64,000 nt of DNA, taken from Psococerastis gibbosa. Its lineage: Eukaryota; Arthropoda; Insecta; Psocodea; Psocidae. How positions within the stretch are numbered: position 1 is the first letter of the stretch; each line of letters opens with the position of its first letter. Below the pieces are notes generated by a model. It did not search any database. It worked only from the letters and a program-made list of their open reading frames with translations, and had not been told where the DNA came from. Below are positions 27,801 through 37,080 of this stretch, one piece after another. The position numbers and the translations under genes are program-made. The DNA lies in the NCBI GenBank assembly GCA_963971405.1, contig OZ020487.1:35313039-35377038 (forward strand). The letters run 5' to 3'.

Positions 27801-30800
27801 GATGAAATCATGGACACTGGCGAGGTATTAGTCTCCGGGGAAATATTTTTTATATTTTATTTTTAGTTATTCTTTGATATGCACCGACCTAAGAAATTCC
27901 TAGATGTTTTGTTGGCTGAGGCATCGAAACGAACGAAACACTATGTTTATTCCAGACTCGTTTCTGCACTTGGCTAAGTCATGCTTCCACCTGTTACACT
28001 GCGCCAATGAAAAGATTCTCACAGCTTGGCCATTATCGCTTGTAGCCGGTGTAGGTTGGCATAGTCGTATACCAATTTGGCAATGGCCCAAAATTCTTAC
28101 TGAAACAATACAAACCATGTCCGAAATCCATGGGGTCTTGGCATTGGACAAGGGACTATTGGGCCATTATAAGTAAGCCTAGGTTCATAAAAACGAGGCT
28201 ATTGTCATTCGCCATTTTCATTCCTATATGGTAAGTATTGCAAGAAAGTAAAAGATTAAAAAGAACGACGCCCGTTTTAGTTTTTTTTTTTAAATACTAA
28301 TAAATAAACCCCGATAAATTTCTAAAAATAAATAGGTAAACACCCAACGCTTTACTTATACACCAGACTTTAAAATGGATTCAAAATGGCGGATGACAAT
28401 ACCTGTAATAATGTAATATAGAGCCCTAAGGCGGCTATATTCCATCTGTCAATAATCCGTCATTTGCGCATCAATAATAAGCCTCAAAGAACGTATCTTC
28501 AGGACATTATTATTATTATTGTTTATTATACACAAAAGCCGAAACCGGGATTATATCAATGGCCACATGCTCAGCACTGTTATTTACAGGTACCTTAGCA
28601 AATATGGCTACTAACGGCATGACGTCGCCTTTAAAAACTCAAAAATATGAAAAATGAGTTAGAGTATTTTTGTACCATTTTATAGAAAATTAATAACACT
28701 TTGTATAGCAAATAATAAAAATTATTTAATTTCAATAGTTTGGAGGCGGCTATTCCGTCTGCCAATAATCCGTCATTTGTGCATTACAAAACAGTGTTTG
28801 TTTTTTTTTAGTTACAGCCGTTTTCTTTGATGGTGATGGTGCAACCAGACGGTAGAAATGTTCCTCAGAGACGTTTAATTATTATTTTTCAGTTTGATGA
28901 AAGGCCAGAGAAGCAGGCAGAAGTATTGGATCTGAAAGACTTGGAGAAAGACTTCGCGATGTGCCAGGCTAGACTCAAGTTACTCTCCCTGGATCCTGAT
29001 CATGCACCTTTGATTGCTCCGTCTGTCCAAGAGTTAGTGGCCATTTTGTCGAACGCTGGTCTTTATAAGGACTCTCTGAAACTTTGTTGTCGTTTTGGTG
29101 AGCACAATATTACGTACAATATGTACAATACTACGGCTCAACTTTATTTACCTGCATGCCCTTTTACCCGGCCCTTAAATTGTATTCGCAGAATCGTTGT
29201 ATCCATTTGTGCTGTATGTACCATCCGCTACACATTCATTGAGGAATTGGTCCAAAGGTATATTCCTGGTGGATCGTGTTTAAAACATATTTATGCTTAT
29301 TAACGCGCTTGATTCCATCACATGTAATTCAAAAACTTACCTACTGTAAATAGTGTCATGGGAAATTTTTCCTACATAACTCAGCACAGCAGCTGTTCAG
29401 TCTAACATATCTGCCAGAACGATGAGGTGCTCAGGCAAAGAAGCAAACAAAATTTAGTTGATTACGTCACCATGTAATATTCAAATTTTTTTTTTCGGTG
29501 ACTGGTGGGCAAAATAGTTTTGCCATTTTGTGTAAACTATTAAAATCAAACAAATTTGCACAATTTCCACAAAAAACATATATATTGTTAAAAGTTAAAA
29601 AATTAAAAATCAGTTACAACTGTTTCGGTGTTACACCATCATCAGACACCGAAACAGCTGTAACTGATTTTTAATTTTCTAACTTTTAACAATATATATA
29701 TGTTTTTTGTGGAAATTGTGCAAATTTGTTTGATTTTAATAGTTTACACATAATGTTTCGTTTCCACGAAGTCACGAGAGAAACCCTATATTGGATTATG
29801 CCATTTTGTTTTCCTGATATCCTTCTTCCCATTGCGTCAATGTTATCACTTATTTCTTGTAGGTATAGACAAAGTTGGGGTTCTGTCTGCGCTGGCCGGA
29901 GCGTGTGTACGATTAGATGAAACCCCCAGTGACGCAGCTTGGGATTGGCTCAGAGAGAACGATGCCGATGGTGAGTTATTATTATTTGGCTGTCAGTATA
30001 CGAACCTTTCAGATTTTACATGATGTCGTCTCGTTGACTACGAATAGAAGGGCTATTTAAGACTGCTTGAAATCTTGGTCTGTTTCACCTGGTGAAATCC
30101 TCACATGAGTAATTTTATCATGGATCTGATACAATTTCTGAAGGCCCCGTCTCCAACAAATAAGGAATACGATGGGCCAAGCAAGTCTAAATCATCTGAC
30201 CATGTTGAATGTAGAGCTCTAAATTTGCCCATATTAAATTCAGAAAAGTTTATTTGTAACAGTTTTGTTTTAATAAAACTTGAGAACCTACAGCAAACCA
30301 AGGGCCCATTGACAAATAATCGATAATGATAATAATTAAATAGTTTGAGACCGGTCCAATTATTTATTTTTGCCATTGCCATTATCTTACGTAGCCTATG
30401 GAATTACAGGTCTAACGATTCACTTAGATTAACTATTGTATGGAATGCATAAGTGTTTTATGGCCCATGTCTTTGTGTTTGCAGAGCTTGGTTACGGAGG
30501 GGCTTCCACATTGGCCTGGCGGCTTCTCGAGACTCTCCTAATGAAGGAAGAGCCCGAAAAACATAGCTCGCTGCACAAAGCAGTTACCAAGAAATTGCTT
30601 AACCTCGGTGTCTTCCTTCCAACTTTTTTGCTGGCATCATTCAAGGTACAACTTACTTGCAGGCAGCAAATTTTCGGTTGAATTTTAACTTTGTTCTCCC
30701 TGCAACGATATGCTTATGCAACCATACTCATTTTTCAGAAACTTTTTAATGCTTTATTTTCGTTTTTAATTTTGAACTGTAGGAAGGGTCATTTCTGTTT

Positions 30801-31618
30801 ATTATAGAAACGTAATCCTGCGGAACTGCTGAGACTGCTGCTGTCTGTTGGACGATTGGAGGAAGCCAGTGAGTTGGCTGTAGAGTACATCGAGGCAGTC
30901 CTCGGGAAGGGAAAAGAGCGCTTCGGTCTTGATACGGCACTACTTCCCCAGAACCCTGCTGTGTGGCTGCCATATAATACCTTCGATCTCATTCTGCAAC
31001 AGCTTGAAATTCACGCTCCTCATGACGCTTGCTATGCTGAGGTATGTTTAACTAGTGTAGCCCTAAAGCCTCGATATACAGTAGGGGATGAAGCCTATTG
31101 ACATCGAGTGGCAGGTACAGGTCCCCAGGTCATCAATTTGTAAAATTATCAGAGGAGTGAATTAAAATCTGACTGATTTTATCTACAATAATGGTAATCA
31201 ACACTTTTTACGACAAATCAACCATTTTAAGATGGCATCCAGTCAAAGTGAAAATAATTTGATAAATAAAAGTTCATAGTCGGCATTGTGGTTCGAAATT
31301 TGGTTTTGTTTTGTGTGTTGATGTTGTGGTCGGGAAAATAATGAAGTATTTTTTATTTTTTATTACATACATAGCGTAGAGGAAAAGCATGGTCTGCGGA
31401 ATCTCCCTACACCTCATCTGCCAGAGCCGAAAGGGATTTTTCAATCCTTTGCGGCTTGTCTTACTGCATAGACGCCCTAATAATAATAATGTAATTTATT
31501 TTAGTGCCACAAGACATTGCAGAAGACTTTGAACAACTATCTTACAACGGTGGAATCTGTTTCGCGGGACAAACTGAAACTATTGGAAGAAGGCATGATT
31601 CGGATGCGTCCTGCATAA
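9811..31618 (+). CDS. Nup160: Nuclear pore complex protein Nup160 (23 exons)
   Basis: Exons: 9811-9892, 11080-11393, 11681-11795, 12125-12314, 13573-13739, 15727-15881, 16264-16509, 17348-17496, 18139-18286, 18724-18859, 20101-20276, 20846-21075, 22267-22464, 22730-22954, 23305-23408, 24656-24822, 26148-26541, 27643-27824, 28893-29097, 29863-29970, 30485-30645, 30808-31041, 31505-31618. All joins are GT-AG with consistent phase, giving 1399 residues (human protein about 1436). An in-frame TAA lies 6 bases before the ATG. Roughly the first 420 residues are the beta-propeller (YFTRNRFIYWK, EESLDITL, CRDGNVRVWS); the rest is alpha-helical. Landmarks are FPEFLLYSGQ, YYSFLFAYHANRGSMRK, PEDAWIVKPV, LAWRLLETLL, EYIEAVLGKG and VWLPYNTFD. 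Nup160 is a scaffold subunit of the Nup107-160 Y-complex at the nuclear pore and, in animals, at kinetochores. The exon 14/15 join (22954/23305) is the least obvious but restores the conserved FPEFL motif. Introns are full of mobile elements, yet no exon is damaged. Confidence 0.95.
10030..10050. repeat. G run in NUP160 intron 1
   Basis: A homopolymer of ten or so G followed by CACGG. The rest of intron 1 (9893-11079) is AT-rich and shows nothing else I can name. Confidence 0.6.
12660..12880 (-). mobile_element. Fragment of non-LTR reverse transcriptase, C-terminal part
   Basis: The minus-strand translation starts GHLLRHENFVSCTTEEIIEG, continues GINRPGRPRKEYLQQVMED and ends CQDREERR. This is the conserved tail that follows the RT domain in many non-LTR retrotransposons (GHxxRH..., GxRxRGRPR..., DREEWR). 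It lies antisense in NUP160 intron 4 and is 5' truncated. A related sense copy is at 24109-24440. A long G run sits just upstream, near 12625. Confidence 0.7.
13449..13512. repeat. GC-rich perfect-arm hairpin upstream of NUP160 exon 5
   Basis: CGGGCTGATGGGCC, then AAGGTCGA, pairs with TCGACCAC then GGCCCATCAGCCCG. The arms are about 20 bases with little mismatch and a short A-rich loop. It ends about 60 bases before the exon 5 acceptor at 13572. There is no recognisable transposon around it. Confidence 0.75.
13890..14085 (+). mobile_element. 3' tail of a non-LTR retrotransposon (zinc-knuckle end), copy 1
   Basis: One frame reads DSCVCDLCGHPRMDAEHLAS, then CPAI, and later IARRYWSARHQMADMP. 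The CxxC...H...C pattern is the end of an RT/RNase H-type non-LTR ORF. The end GCGTTGGCTAGTAAGTA is shared with the copy at 17780-18108. It lies in NUP160 intron 5, sense orientation, severely 5' truncated. Confidence 0.65.
14655..15645. mobile_element. Long inverted repeat (foldback) element, intron 5 of NUP160
   Basis: The left arm (about 14670-15003) and right arm (about 15338-15640) are reverse complements with modest divergence; for example GACTCCAATGTCAAAATTA pairs with TAACATTGGAGTC. The spacer of about 335 bp holds its own strong hairpin at 15007-15064. No transposase ORF is seen. It is probably a non-autonomous foldback or MITE-type element. Confidence 0.75.
15007..15064. repeat. Nested hairpin in the spacer of the foldback element
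   Basis: AACGTTTCCGCATGAACCGT is followed by a short loop and its near-perfect reverse complement with TTATGCGGAAATGTT. It has arms of about 23 bases. Confidence 0.7.
16594..16930. repeat. Dispersed repeat shared with 43150-43290
   Basis: Its left end (GACTTACATTGCCTGTG...TAGTCATT) matches 43168-43202 directly. Its right end (CCTGACAATGGACTCCGCCC...) is the reverse complement of 43196-43257. The element therefore has inverted-repeat ends, and the copy at 43 kb is a shorter form. It lies in NUP160 intron 7. Class unknown. Confidence 0.6.
17690..18108 (+). mobile_element. 3' tail of a non-LTR retrotransposon, copy 2
   Basis: One frame reads PLCTEGEMNSEHLPECPALI, then later FRETARRYWSPTG, before a stop. 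HLHRIGIH lies upstream in a shifted frame. It shares the zinc-knuckle layout, ARRYWS, and the final GGCGTTGG.TAGTAAGTAA with the copy at 13890-14085. It is frameshifted and 5' truncated, in NUP160 intron 8. The segment before it (17695-17735) also resembles part of the repeat at 26835-27085. Confidence 0.65.
18899..19020. mobile_element. PIF/Harbinger-like MITE
   Basis: A 122-bp element with ends GGGCCGTGCCCACCACCCTT and, on the other strand, GGGCCGTTTCCTACCACCCT. It is flanked on both sides by TAA (18896-18898 and 19021-19023). A 3-bp TWA duplication with GGGCC ends is typical of PIF/Harbinger MITEs. Inner arms (GAATACTGGACGG) also pair. It lies in intron 10 of NUP160, close after exon 10. 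Confidence 0.82.
19304..19417. repeat. 57-bp tandem duplication
   Basis: The unit at 19304-19360 is repeated at 19361-19417 with two differences. The unit contains GCCGTGGTTTCCCGTTGCC. It is in NUP160 intron 10, with no link to a coding region. Confidence 0.85.
19544..19712 (+). repeat. tRNA-derived SINE family, copy 1
   Basis: It starts TGGCCAAGTGGTAACGTGC (A-box-like) and contains CCATGCGATCGGAGACGTG. It ends with GCGATTAACCTTTAAAA and an A run. The copy at 34682-34915 shares the same blocks in the same order. It is in NUP160 intron 10. Confidence 0.65.
20581..20630. repeat. Short hairpin
   Basis: AAGGGCCAC at 20581 pairs with GTGGCCCTT ending at 20630, with a second short pairing (AAGT with ACTT) inside. 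It is in intron 11 of NUP160 and is possibly the remains of a MITE. Confidence 0.5.
21130..21480. repeat. Possible SINE with B box
   Basis: GGTTCGAATCC at 21419-21429 fits the pol III B box. An A box is not clear and no second copy was found. It is in intron 12 of NUP160. The remaining intron to 22266 shows no recognisable element. Confidence 0.35.
23616..24073. mobile_element. Inverted-repeat element, intron 15 of NUP160
   Basis: The left end CCCCTGATCATGGCGATAAT and the block CATGTCTCGTGATGGGATTA pair with the right end (ATTATATTCGCCATGATCAG) and TAATCCCATCACGAGACATG. The arms are about 80 bases and near perfect in the inner part. The TIR resembles that of the element at 33422-34296 (CAGCCTGATCGAGGCGATTA), which suggests one family. 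Confidence 0.72.
24109..24440 (+). mobile_element. Fragment of non-LTR reverse transcriptase with GATAA tail
   Basis: The plus-strand frame contains EGANRPGRPRKEYLQQVMED, closely related to the antisense fragment at 12660-12880. It ends in GATAAGATAAGATAAGAAG, a simple tandem tail as found at the 3' ends of some non-LTR elements. It carries stops and is heavily 5' truncated. Confidence 0.7.
25405..26098. mobile_element. Mariner-family remnant arranged as an inverted duplication
   Basis: The right half (25797-26013, +) encodes WLGGKRFQSNKDLQTNVKAY, then FFVEGREKLVRRYDKCLNLF, then GDYIEK and a stop. This is the C-terminal end of a mariner transposase. The left half (25405-25700) is the reverse complement of the same 3' end, including its terminal sequence near CCTCTGATAGGC. 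The centre (25700-25800) holds a further partial repeat. Two 3' ends face away from each other and no N-terminal or catalytic core is present. It is in NUP160 intron 16, ending about 50 bases before the exon 17 acceptor. Confidence 0.8.
26835..27090 (+). repeat. SINE-like repeat, copy left of NUP160 exon 18
   Basis: It matches 27890-28190 in the same orientation over about 250 bases, sharing ATGTCCGAAATCCATGGG and GGCATTGGACAAGGGAC. It also contains CGCTTGTAACCGGTGTAGG, and part of that block appears again near 17695. No ORF with domains. Confidence 0.75.
27260..27500 (-). mobile_element. Fragment of non-LTR reverse transcriptase tail
   Basis: The minus-strand frame reads QRQRWLGHVVGMSEDIPNKV and continues to RPRNCWKDELE. 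This is the post-RT motif (RWLGHVxRM...GRPRxRWxDDxE) of RTE/CR1-like elements. It is truncated at both ends and lies antisense in NUP160 intron 17. Confidence 0.65.
27890..28190 (+). repeat. SINE-like repeat, copy right of NUP160 exon 18
   Basis: Second copy of the repeat at 26835-27090, same orientation, in intron 18. Together they bracket exon 18. Confidence 0.75.
28428..28790. mobile_element. MITE terminal sequences, two direct copies
   Basis: GGCGGCTATATTCCATCTGT followed by CAATAATCCGTCATTTG occurs at 28431-28470. A related version occurs at 28745-28785, both in plus orientation. The same sequence forms both arms of the small palindrome at 59448-59586. They lie in intron 18, the second about 100 bases before exon 19. 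Confidence 0.6.
29529..29750. mobile_element. Near-perfect palindromic MITE
   Basis: A 222-bp hairpin. TGTGTAAACT at 29529 pairs with AGTTTACACA ending at 29750, and the arms (about 105 bases) match almost without error down to a short loop at CCATCATCAG. It has no coding capacity and lies in NUP160 intron 19, about 110 bases before exon 20. Confidence 0.85.
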
Positions 31619-31716
31619 TTTGGGTACATCATTTCTTTCAGGTATTAAGTTATTAAAGGTTTTTCTACTAAATTATTTTATCCAACCATACTACTACTAT
31701 GGCATCCTATTGTGAT

Positions 31717-32090
31717 CAGTTAGCGGAGAAATTGGCAATACTGGTGTTCTTCTATAGCAGCAAAAACTGTAACAGTGTCCTCAAAATTACGGTAATATTA
31801 AACCTTCATCTACTCGTGTATTAAATGAATGCATTGAGTAATTATTTCAATTATCAAGGGAGGCGAAAATGTAGTCTTAATCTAGGATAATCTCACAAGA
31901 ACCAGGGGCACCGGGAGTGGAAAATCCGGGTGGGGCAAAGCCAGCCAAAAGTTTTTAGTAAAATCGGTTTTCTAACGACGTACAGCGACCGCAGACATCA
32001 GACCATGCAAAGCGACGCTGAGCAGAGGTTACCTAATAGCGGCGTCTAAATACTTTTAGTTAATTATCAGAATTAATTTAATTAATTAAA
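31717..32090. repeat. Duplicated segment, uninterrupted copy
   Basis: It matches 33399-33424 plus 34350-34670, with a few per cent difference. It includes TTAGCGGAGAAATTGGCAAT, AGCAGCAAAAACT, and a long block ending in the AATTAATTTAATTAATTA tail. This copy lacks the inverted-repeat insertion found in the other. It lies just past the NUP160 stop and may overlap its 3' UTR (ATTAAA at 31820-31825). Confidence 0.8.
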
Positions 32091-33398
32091 TATAGTAAAT
32101 TGATAGCAAAAAGCGCATATTTTCCGGATGGGACAAAAACGTACATGCCCCCCCAACTTGGTGCCCCTGGGGAGAACAATAATTGACATTTTCAGTTTTT
32201 ATAAACAGGCTACCATTCATTTGGTCTCTCATAGGAACAACAATATTACGTTAATACTACTTATGACAATTTGTACCATACCAATCGAACAGCAGCAGAT
32301 AAAATGAAATCAAGAAACCTTTTACATTTATATAGTAGATGTGCACAGATAGTTTAAGGCAGGCATTTCAACAAAATTTAAGTGTCCTCCACCCATTTGA
32401 AGGTGAGCCTGGTTCAAAGGGAGCACCAAACTCCGCAGACGACAAGCGGGGACGCTTATAGTTGACGAAAACGAAAGACCGTGGAATGGTGGCAGGACGG
32501 CAAAAATAATAATAAAAGAATGCAAATAAGGTGGCGTAGGCTACTAGTTACAATTAAAACAGAAAACAAAATAATGTTTCCGAATAGCATCATTATTACT
32601 TTAGTAGGCCTACCATCTATTAAAATCAGCTTCACCAATACCGCAACAGGTATCGTATGTTATCAGGTCCTGTTATTTGTTCATATTGTAGGCCTACTTG
32701 GTTGGGTAAACTGAGCTTGGGGAATCAAAAACGCCAGCAAACGGCCATATTTGTTGTTGTTTTGCATTTGAACATTGGTTTTTATTTTTATTTAATTAAT
32801 AAAATTATCTCTGCGACAGAAATTAATTTTAAAAAAACATCATAAGGAAACATATGGCAAGAGGTGGACTACAGCAGATGTTGATAGGTTCATAGCCGAA
32901 GGCAAAGAAACTTTGGAGGGTAAAGTCGGAAACGTAGATAACAGGTTTCTATGGCAATTATTTTTCTACGAAGAAAAACTGGAGTTCTATTACTACTTTT
33001 CCTTAGGGAACACCCAACGCAGTGAATACCTCTAAAATTTATTTAAGTTCCCTAAGCCTAGTCCTGCCCAATTCTCTGCAATCAGTTAAGGTCTTGAGGG
33101 GCTAGGGCCGCCATTGTCTCCATATTGTACATTTATAAAAATCTATAGGCCTACATTGGCCCATCTGATCATCATATACACACTTGAAACCTGTACCTGA
33201 TTAATTATTTTTCCCCTTTTAGCACTGACTTTTGTCAGTTTATACAGTGATAGGCACATAAAGAGATCTAAAGGAAACGGGCGACCGCATTTGGAAGTTA
33301 TTTTCCAACTTGCTTTTCCCATCAACGCCTAGTACCTCGCTAAGTAATGGAGCGATTTTCACAAGGACATTGAGAGAAATTCTAGCCCATTAATAATA
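32091..33398. other. Region without a recognised gene
   Basis: AT-rich sequence. Short ORFs lack domains or splice context. Several TAGGCCTAC-type words occur, as elsewhere in the window. Confidence 0.5.
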
Positions 33399-33421
33399 AG
33401 TTAGCAGAGAAATTGGCAATA

Positions 33422-34296
33422 CTGCAGCCTGATCGAGGCGATTATAATACCGGGGTTAAATAAATACCCTAGGATTATAACTGTACACAAACAAATTCCT
33501 GAATATCATGGCCCCCTACCAAAAAATCCATTTCCATTGGGTCCCGTCTCATGCTGGTATACCAGGAAATGAGGAAGCCGACAAAGCGGCAAAGACAGCT
33601 GCCACACTAGTGTCTGCCCCATGGCCCACACTGCTCCTAAGTGACGTAAACAGTTACCTACGCAATCTATCTTGGAAAAATGGCAACAGAAAATGTGGAA
33701 TGGGCCAGCTTACGTACAAAACAAATTGCGAGCAGTTAAGCCCATCATAACGGACTGGGACACGTCCTATCGAATCAGCCGCAAGGAGGAAATTGTATTG
33801 GCCCGAATTAGAATAGGGCATACAAACCTCACTCACAAACATCTAATGAAAAATGAGGCCCCCCCCCCCTATGCACAAGGTGCGGAGTGGCCCTCACAAT
33901 AGTTAACCTTCTTCTCGATTGCCCAACCTACTCGGTTCAACGAGCCTCCGTCCTACGAGCACCCTCCTCCCTCTCCGATGCTCTAGGAAACAAAATAACA
34001 GCCACAAATAATATCACACAATTCCTAAGAGCCACAGGCCTCTTCTCCAAAATTTAACCATCCCCCCCCCCCTCCCCACTACTTACACAACAGAACGGAT
34101 ATCTCTCTACCACTAAATAATCGGTAAACATTCCCAATTTCCTAGCGCAAATTCCCAACAGGGACCCGCGCTTTAAAAAAAAAAAAAAAAAAAAAAATTG
34201 AATAGCACTTTCCATTATAAAATTATCTTGTTTACATTTTTATTACCAGGGGATTAAATAAATACCAGTATTAGAATCGCCTCGATCAGGCTGCAG
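33422..34296. mobile_element. 875-bp inverted-repeat element carrying an RNase H fragment
   Basis: The left end CTGCAGCCTGATCGAGGCGA and its reverse complement at the right end (34277-34296) are perfect. The inverted repeat continues imperfectly past TTAAATAAATAC. The related segment at 31717-32090 shows the site without the element. It is non-autonomous apart from the nested retroelement piece. Confidence 0.8.
33505..34200 (+). pseudogene. RNase H domain fragment of a non-LTR retrotransposon
   Basis: 33508-33690 encodes [20 protein letters not shown], the RNase H end motif (H-S-HxGIxGNExAD). After a frame change, 33672-33902 continues with LARIRIGHTNLTHKHLMKN. A further frame gives DCPTYSVQRA and ends FLRATGLFSKI with a stop. 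A poly-A run follows at about 34178-34198. It is thus a 5'-truncated, frameshifted 3' end inserted inside the inverted-repeat element. Confidence 0.75.
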
Positions 34297-34681
34297 GTGT
34301 TTAGAGACAAAGGGGCATACAGTGCAGTATATGCGTAGAGAACGGCAGCCTATAGCAGCAAAAACTTTGACAGTGTCCTCAAAACTACGATAATATTAAA
34401 TGAATGCATTGAGTAATTATTACAATTATCAAGGGAGGCGAAAATGTAGTCTTAGTCTAGGATAATCTCACAAGAACCAGGGGCACCGGGATTCAGATTG
34501 GAAAATCCGGGTGGGGCAAAGCCAGCCTAAAGTTTTAAGTAAAATAGGTTTTCTAACGACATACAGCGACCGCAGACATCAGACCATGCAAAGCGACGTT
34601 GAGCAGAGGTAACCTAATTGCGGCGTCTAAATACTTTTAATTGATTATCAGAATTAATTTAATTAATTAATAATTAATTAA

Positions 34682-34920
34682 CTGGCTTCGGTGGCATTGT
34701 GGTAGCATGCTTGAACTTACTACACACCATGCGATCGGAGACGTGCAGTATAACTCGCAACACAAGAAGCAAGAAGAATAAAGTTAATTAGGCGACTATG
34801 AAGAGGTAAATTGGATGCATTCATTAAATTGTTGGTATATGTAATGTATGTTGTAAGTATATGTCGTTGGTAACTTGATATGCGGTTAATCTTTAAAAAG
34901 GTAAAAAAAAATCATAATAA
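34682..34920 (+). repeat. tRNA-derived SINE family, copy 2
   Basis: It begins CTGGCTTCGGTGGCATTGTG and includes CCATGCGATCGGAGACGTG. It ends with GCGGTTAATCTTTAAAAAGG and an A-rich tail. It shows the same order of blocks as 19544-19712, with a longer middle. Confidence 0.65.
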
Positions 34921-35210
34921 TAGGGGTATTCACTATCCGGTATTTATCATGCTAAACCGTGGTAAATTCCAGAATCCCACTCTCGATCGTAAATTATAAC
35001 AATGGAGAATTATTTGGCATGGCATTGAAATTTAGCAAACCCCAGATTCACTAAATCCTTCGTATGTGTACATTTTAACATAAATTTTGTGACATTTTAA
35101 TTTTATAGGCCTATTTTTAAATTGTTCAACAGCAGAGGTTAATTTTAAAATATTTATTATTATTTTCATTTTAATTTATGTTTATTATTAATCTTTCTCA
35201 TTTATAGGCT

Positions 35211-35310
35211 ACGTACTATGAGGAAAGCTTTATGATGGTCAAAATTGTCGATTTCGGGATTTCAGTGGATTTACACGTCCTAGAACCCTAAAAAGTGGTT
35301 TTTACGAAAT
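35211..35310. repeat. Interspersed repeat, copy 2
   Basis: Matches 244-352 (ACGTA.TAT..GGAAAG to ACGAAAT). It is shorter than copy 1. Confidence 0.6.
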
Positions 35311-37080
35311 AGTAAATACCCCGAATGGCTATTTATGGTTTCACAATGGCGACACACAAGAGTAGGGTGACCAATCGTGGGCAAACTGATTTTTACCATG
35401 AAAATAATTGATATAGCTGGAATTAGGTACCGGTACTTAAAAATCTTGATTCATTTTTAACCAATTAAAAAAGAATAGTGGCAGCCTATAGTACCCCCTG
35501 ACCCACAAAAGCTCAGGGGAGGGGGTGTTTCATGTTTTGCTTTTTGCATGACTCAGCGATCAAGGCTTACGTAGCAAGAAAGAATTATATTAACTACCAA
35601 CTGTAACTTATTTTTTTCTAATTTTTCGGCACAGGCAGTGGAACTCAGTTAGCAAAAACAAAAGAAATATACTCAAGACAGGAAGATCCCCCCCCCCCCT
35701 TAAATTTTAATAAAGTGTCATTACTCCTTCCTTCAGTTAAAAGGTAACTCTTTTTTGTGACTTGTAAAATAGATACAGTAGATTGAAAATCCGTGTATCA
35801 ATAAAACCCTGAACTGAAAAACTGACTTGCATACAACAATACGAAGGAAAATTTTAGAAAATGTAGATAAATAACTTGGTAGCTTGCGCACCCAGAAGAT
35901 AAAACACTGGGACCACACACTCTCCATGCGTGGGTTCCACCGATAGGAAGGTGGGAGGATGAAGGTCCCATTGCATGAGTATAAAAAATGACGCGAGAGG
36001 GAAATTTCTCTCGGCTCATTTTGTAAAGTTAAGGGTTAAGTGATAAGGTGACCCTCATTTTGTAGGCTAACAGTGAACATCTATTAGCTAGGCAAGTTAT
36101 TGTCTTTACACATCAAGTTCTACTTTAGCTAGAATTTCTAAAATACTACTAACGGTTTAAGTGTAAGCCGGAGTAACCCCACTATGCATTATTTTTTTAC
36201 ACAAAAAAATCCTTTAAACAAGCAAAATATAAAGTACATTTCGAGTCATGATATTTGGCATTCATTCACTTACACAAATTGGCCACAGTTCTGGAACTCC
36301 TGTCATCGGGACTACCACATCAATCGTTACTTGTGGAAGTCGAACCGTTAATAAGCTAATTGACAAATTTTGAAAACCTATTCTAATGCAGTAGTAGCTT
36401 GTTTTATGCCCCTGACATTATTAAAAGATATTTTGTAGCAAAAAAATATTTTTCCTATCAATTTAAGTGTGATCGTTAAAAAGGGGGTCACGTGATTGTA
36501 TGCGACGCCATAATTATGTTACGGCCGCGGTAGCATTGGTAGGCCTATATCTTGTATCCGAAATGTGACGTCATTTTCTGGTAATCCATGCCTGGTGGTG
36601 ATTTGGCTTGTTTAATAAACAGCTAAAAACACCAATATATATATTTATTCAATATATATATTTGTTGATTGCAAAAAAACATTGTATCATTATTAGTGTT
36701 AGCCTATATAATCATACCTAGCGTGTTTTATATTATACTGTTAAAACTGTCAAGTAGCATCTAATGTGGCCAATATGTGTTAGTAAGAGGGGGTACATAT
36801 TATCAGGCATCAATATGTTCATTTTTTTTTTTTTTTTTTTTGCTCATCCTGATACTTTTGACAGCTCAACGATTGATATTCCATGAGATAGCTATGCCTC
36901 TGTAAGCCATTTTAAAATAGGGGGGTACCCCCCCCCCCCCCGCAGACACCCCACCCCCATTTTGAATTTGTGAATTTCTAGTCACCCTACACAAGAGTTG
37001 CCGCCATTGGACCTTGGAGCCCTCTGATTGGTAGGAAACTTAACAGGGAAATCCTAACAGATCCCACACCATGCCTCACA
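35311..37080. other. Region without a recognised gene
   Basis: AT-rich sequence with C runs near 35690 and 36930, a T run near 36825 and AT repeats near 36640. No domain-bearing ORF. Confidence 0.5.

Larger units (their letters stand above)
33399..34670. repeat. Duplicated segment, interrupted copy
   Basis: Second copy of 31717-32090, split at AATACTG (33424) by the element at 33422-34296. About 55 bases after the insertion (34297-34349) differ from the other copy; the match then resumes at CTATAGCAGCAAAAACT. Confidence 0.75.

Noticed and set aside
28827-29303. 158-residue ORF around NUP160 exon 19
   Set aside because: Only 28893-29097 is exon; the ends read into introns, past a good acceptor and donor.
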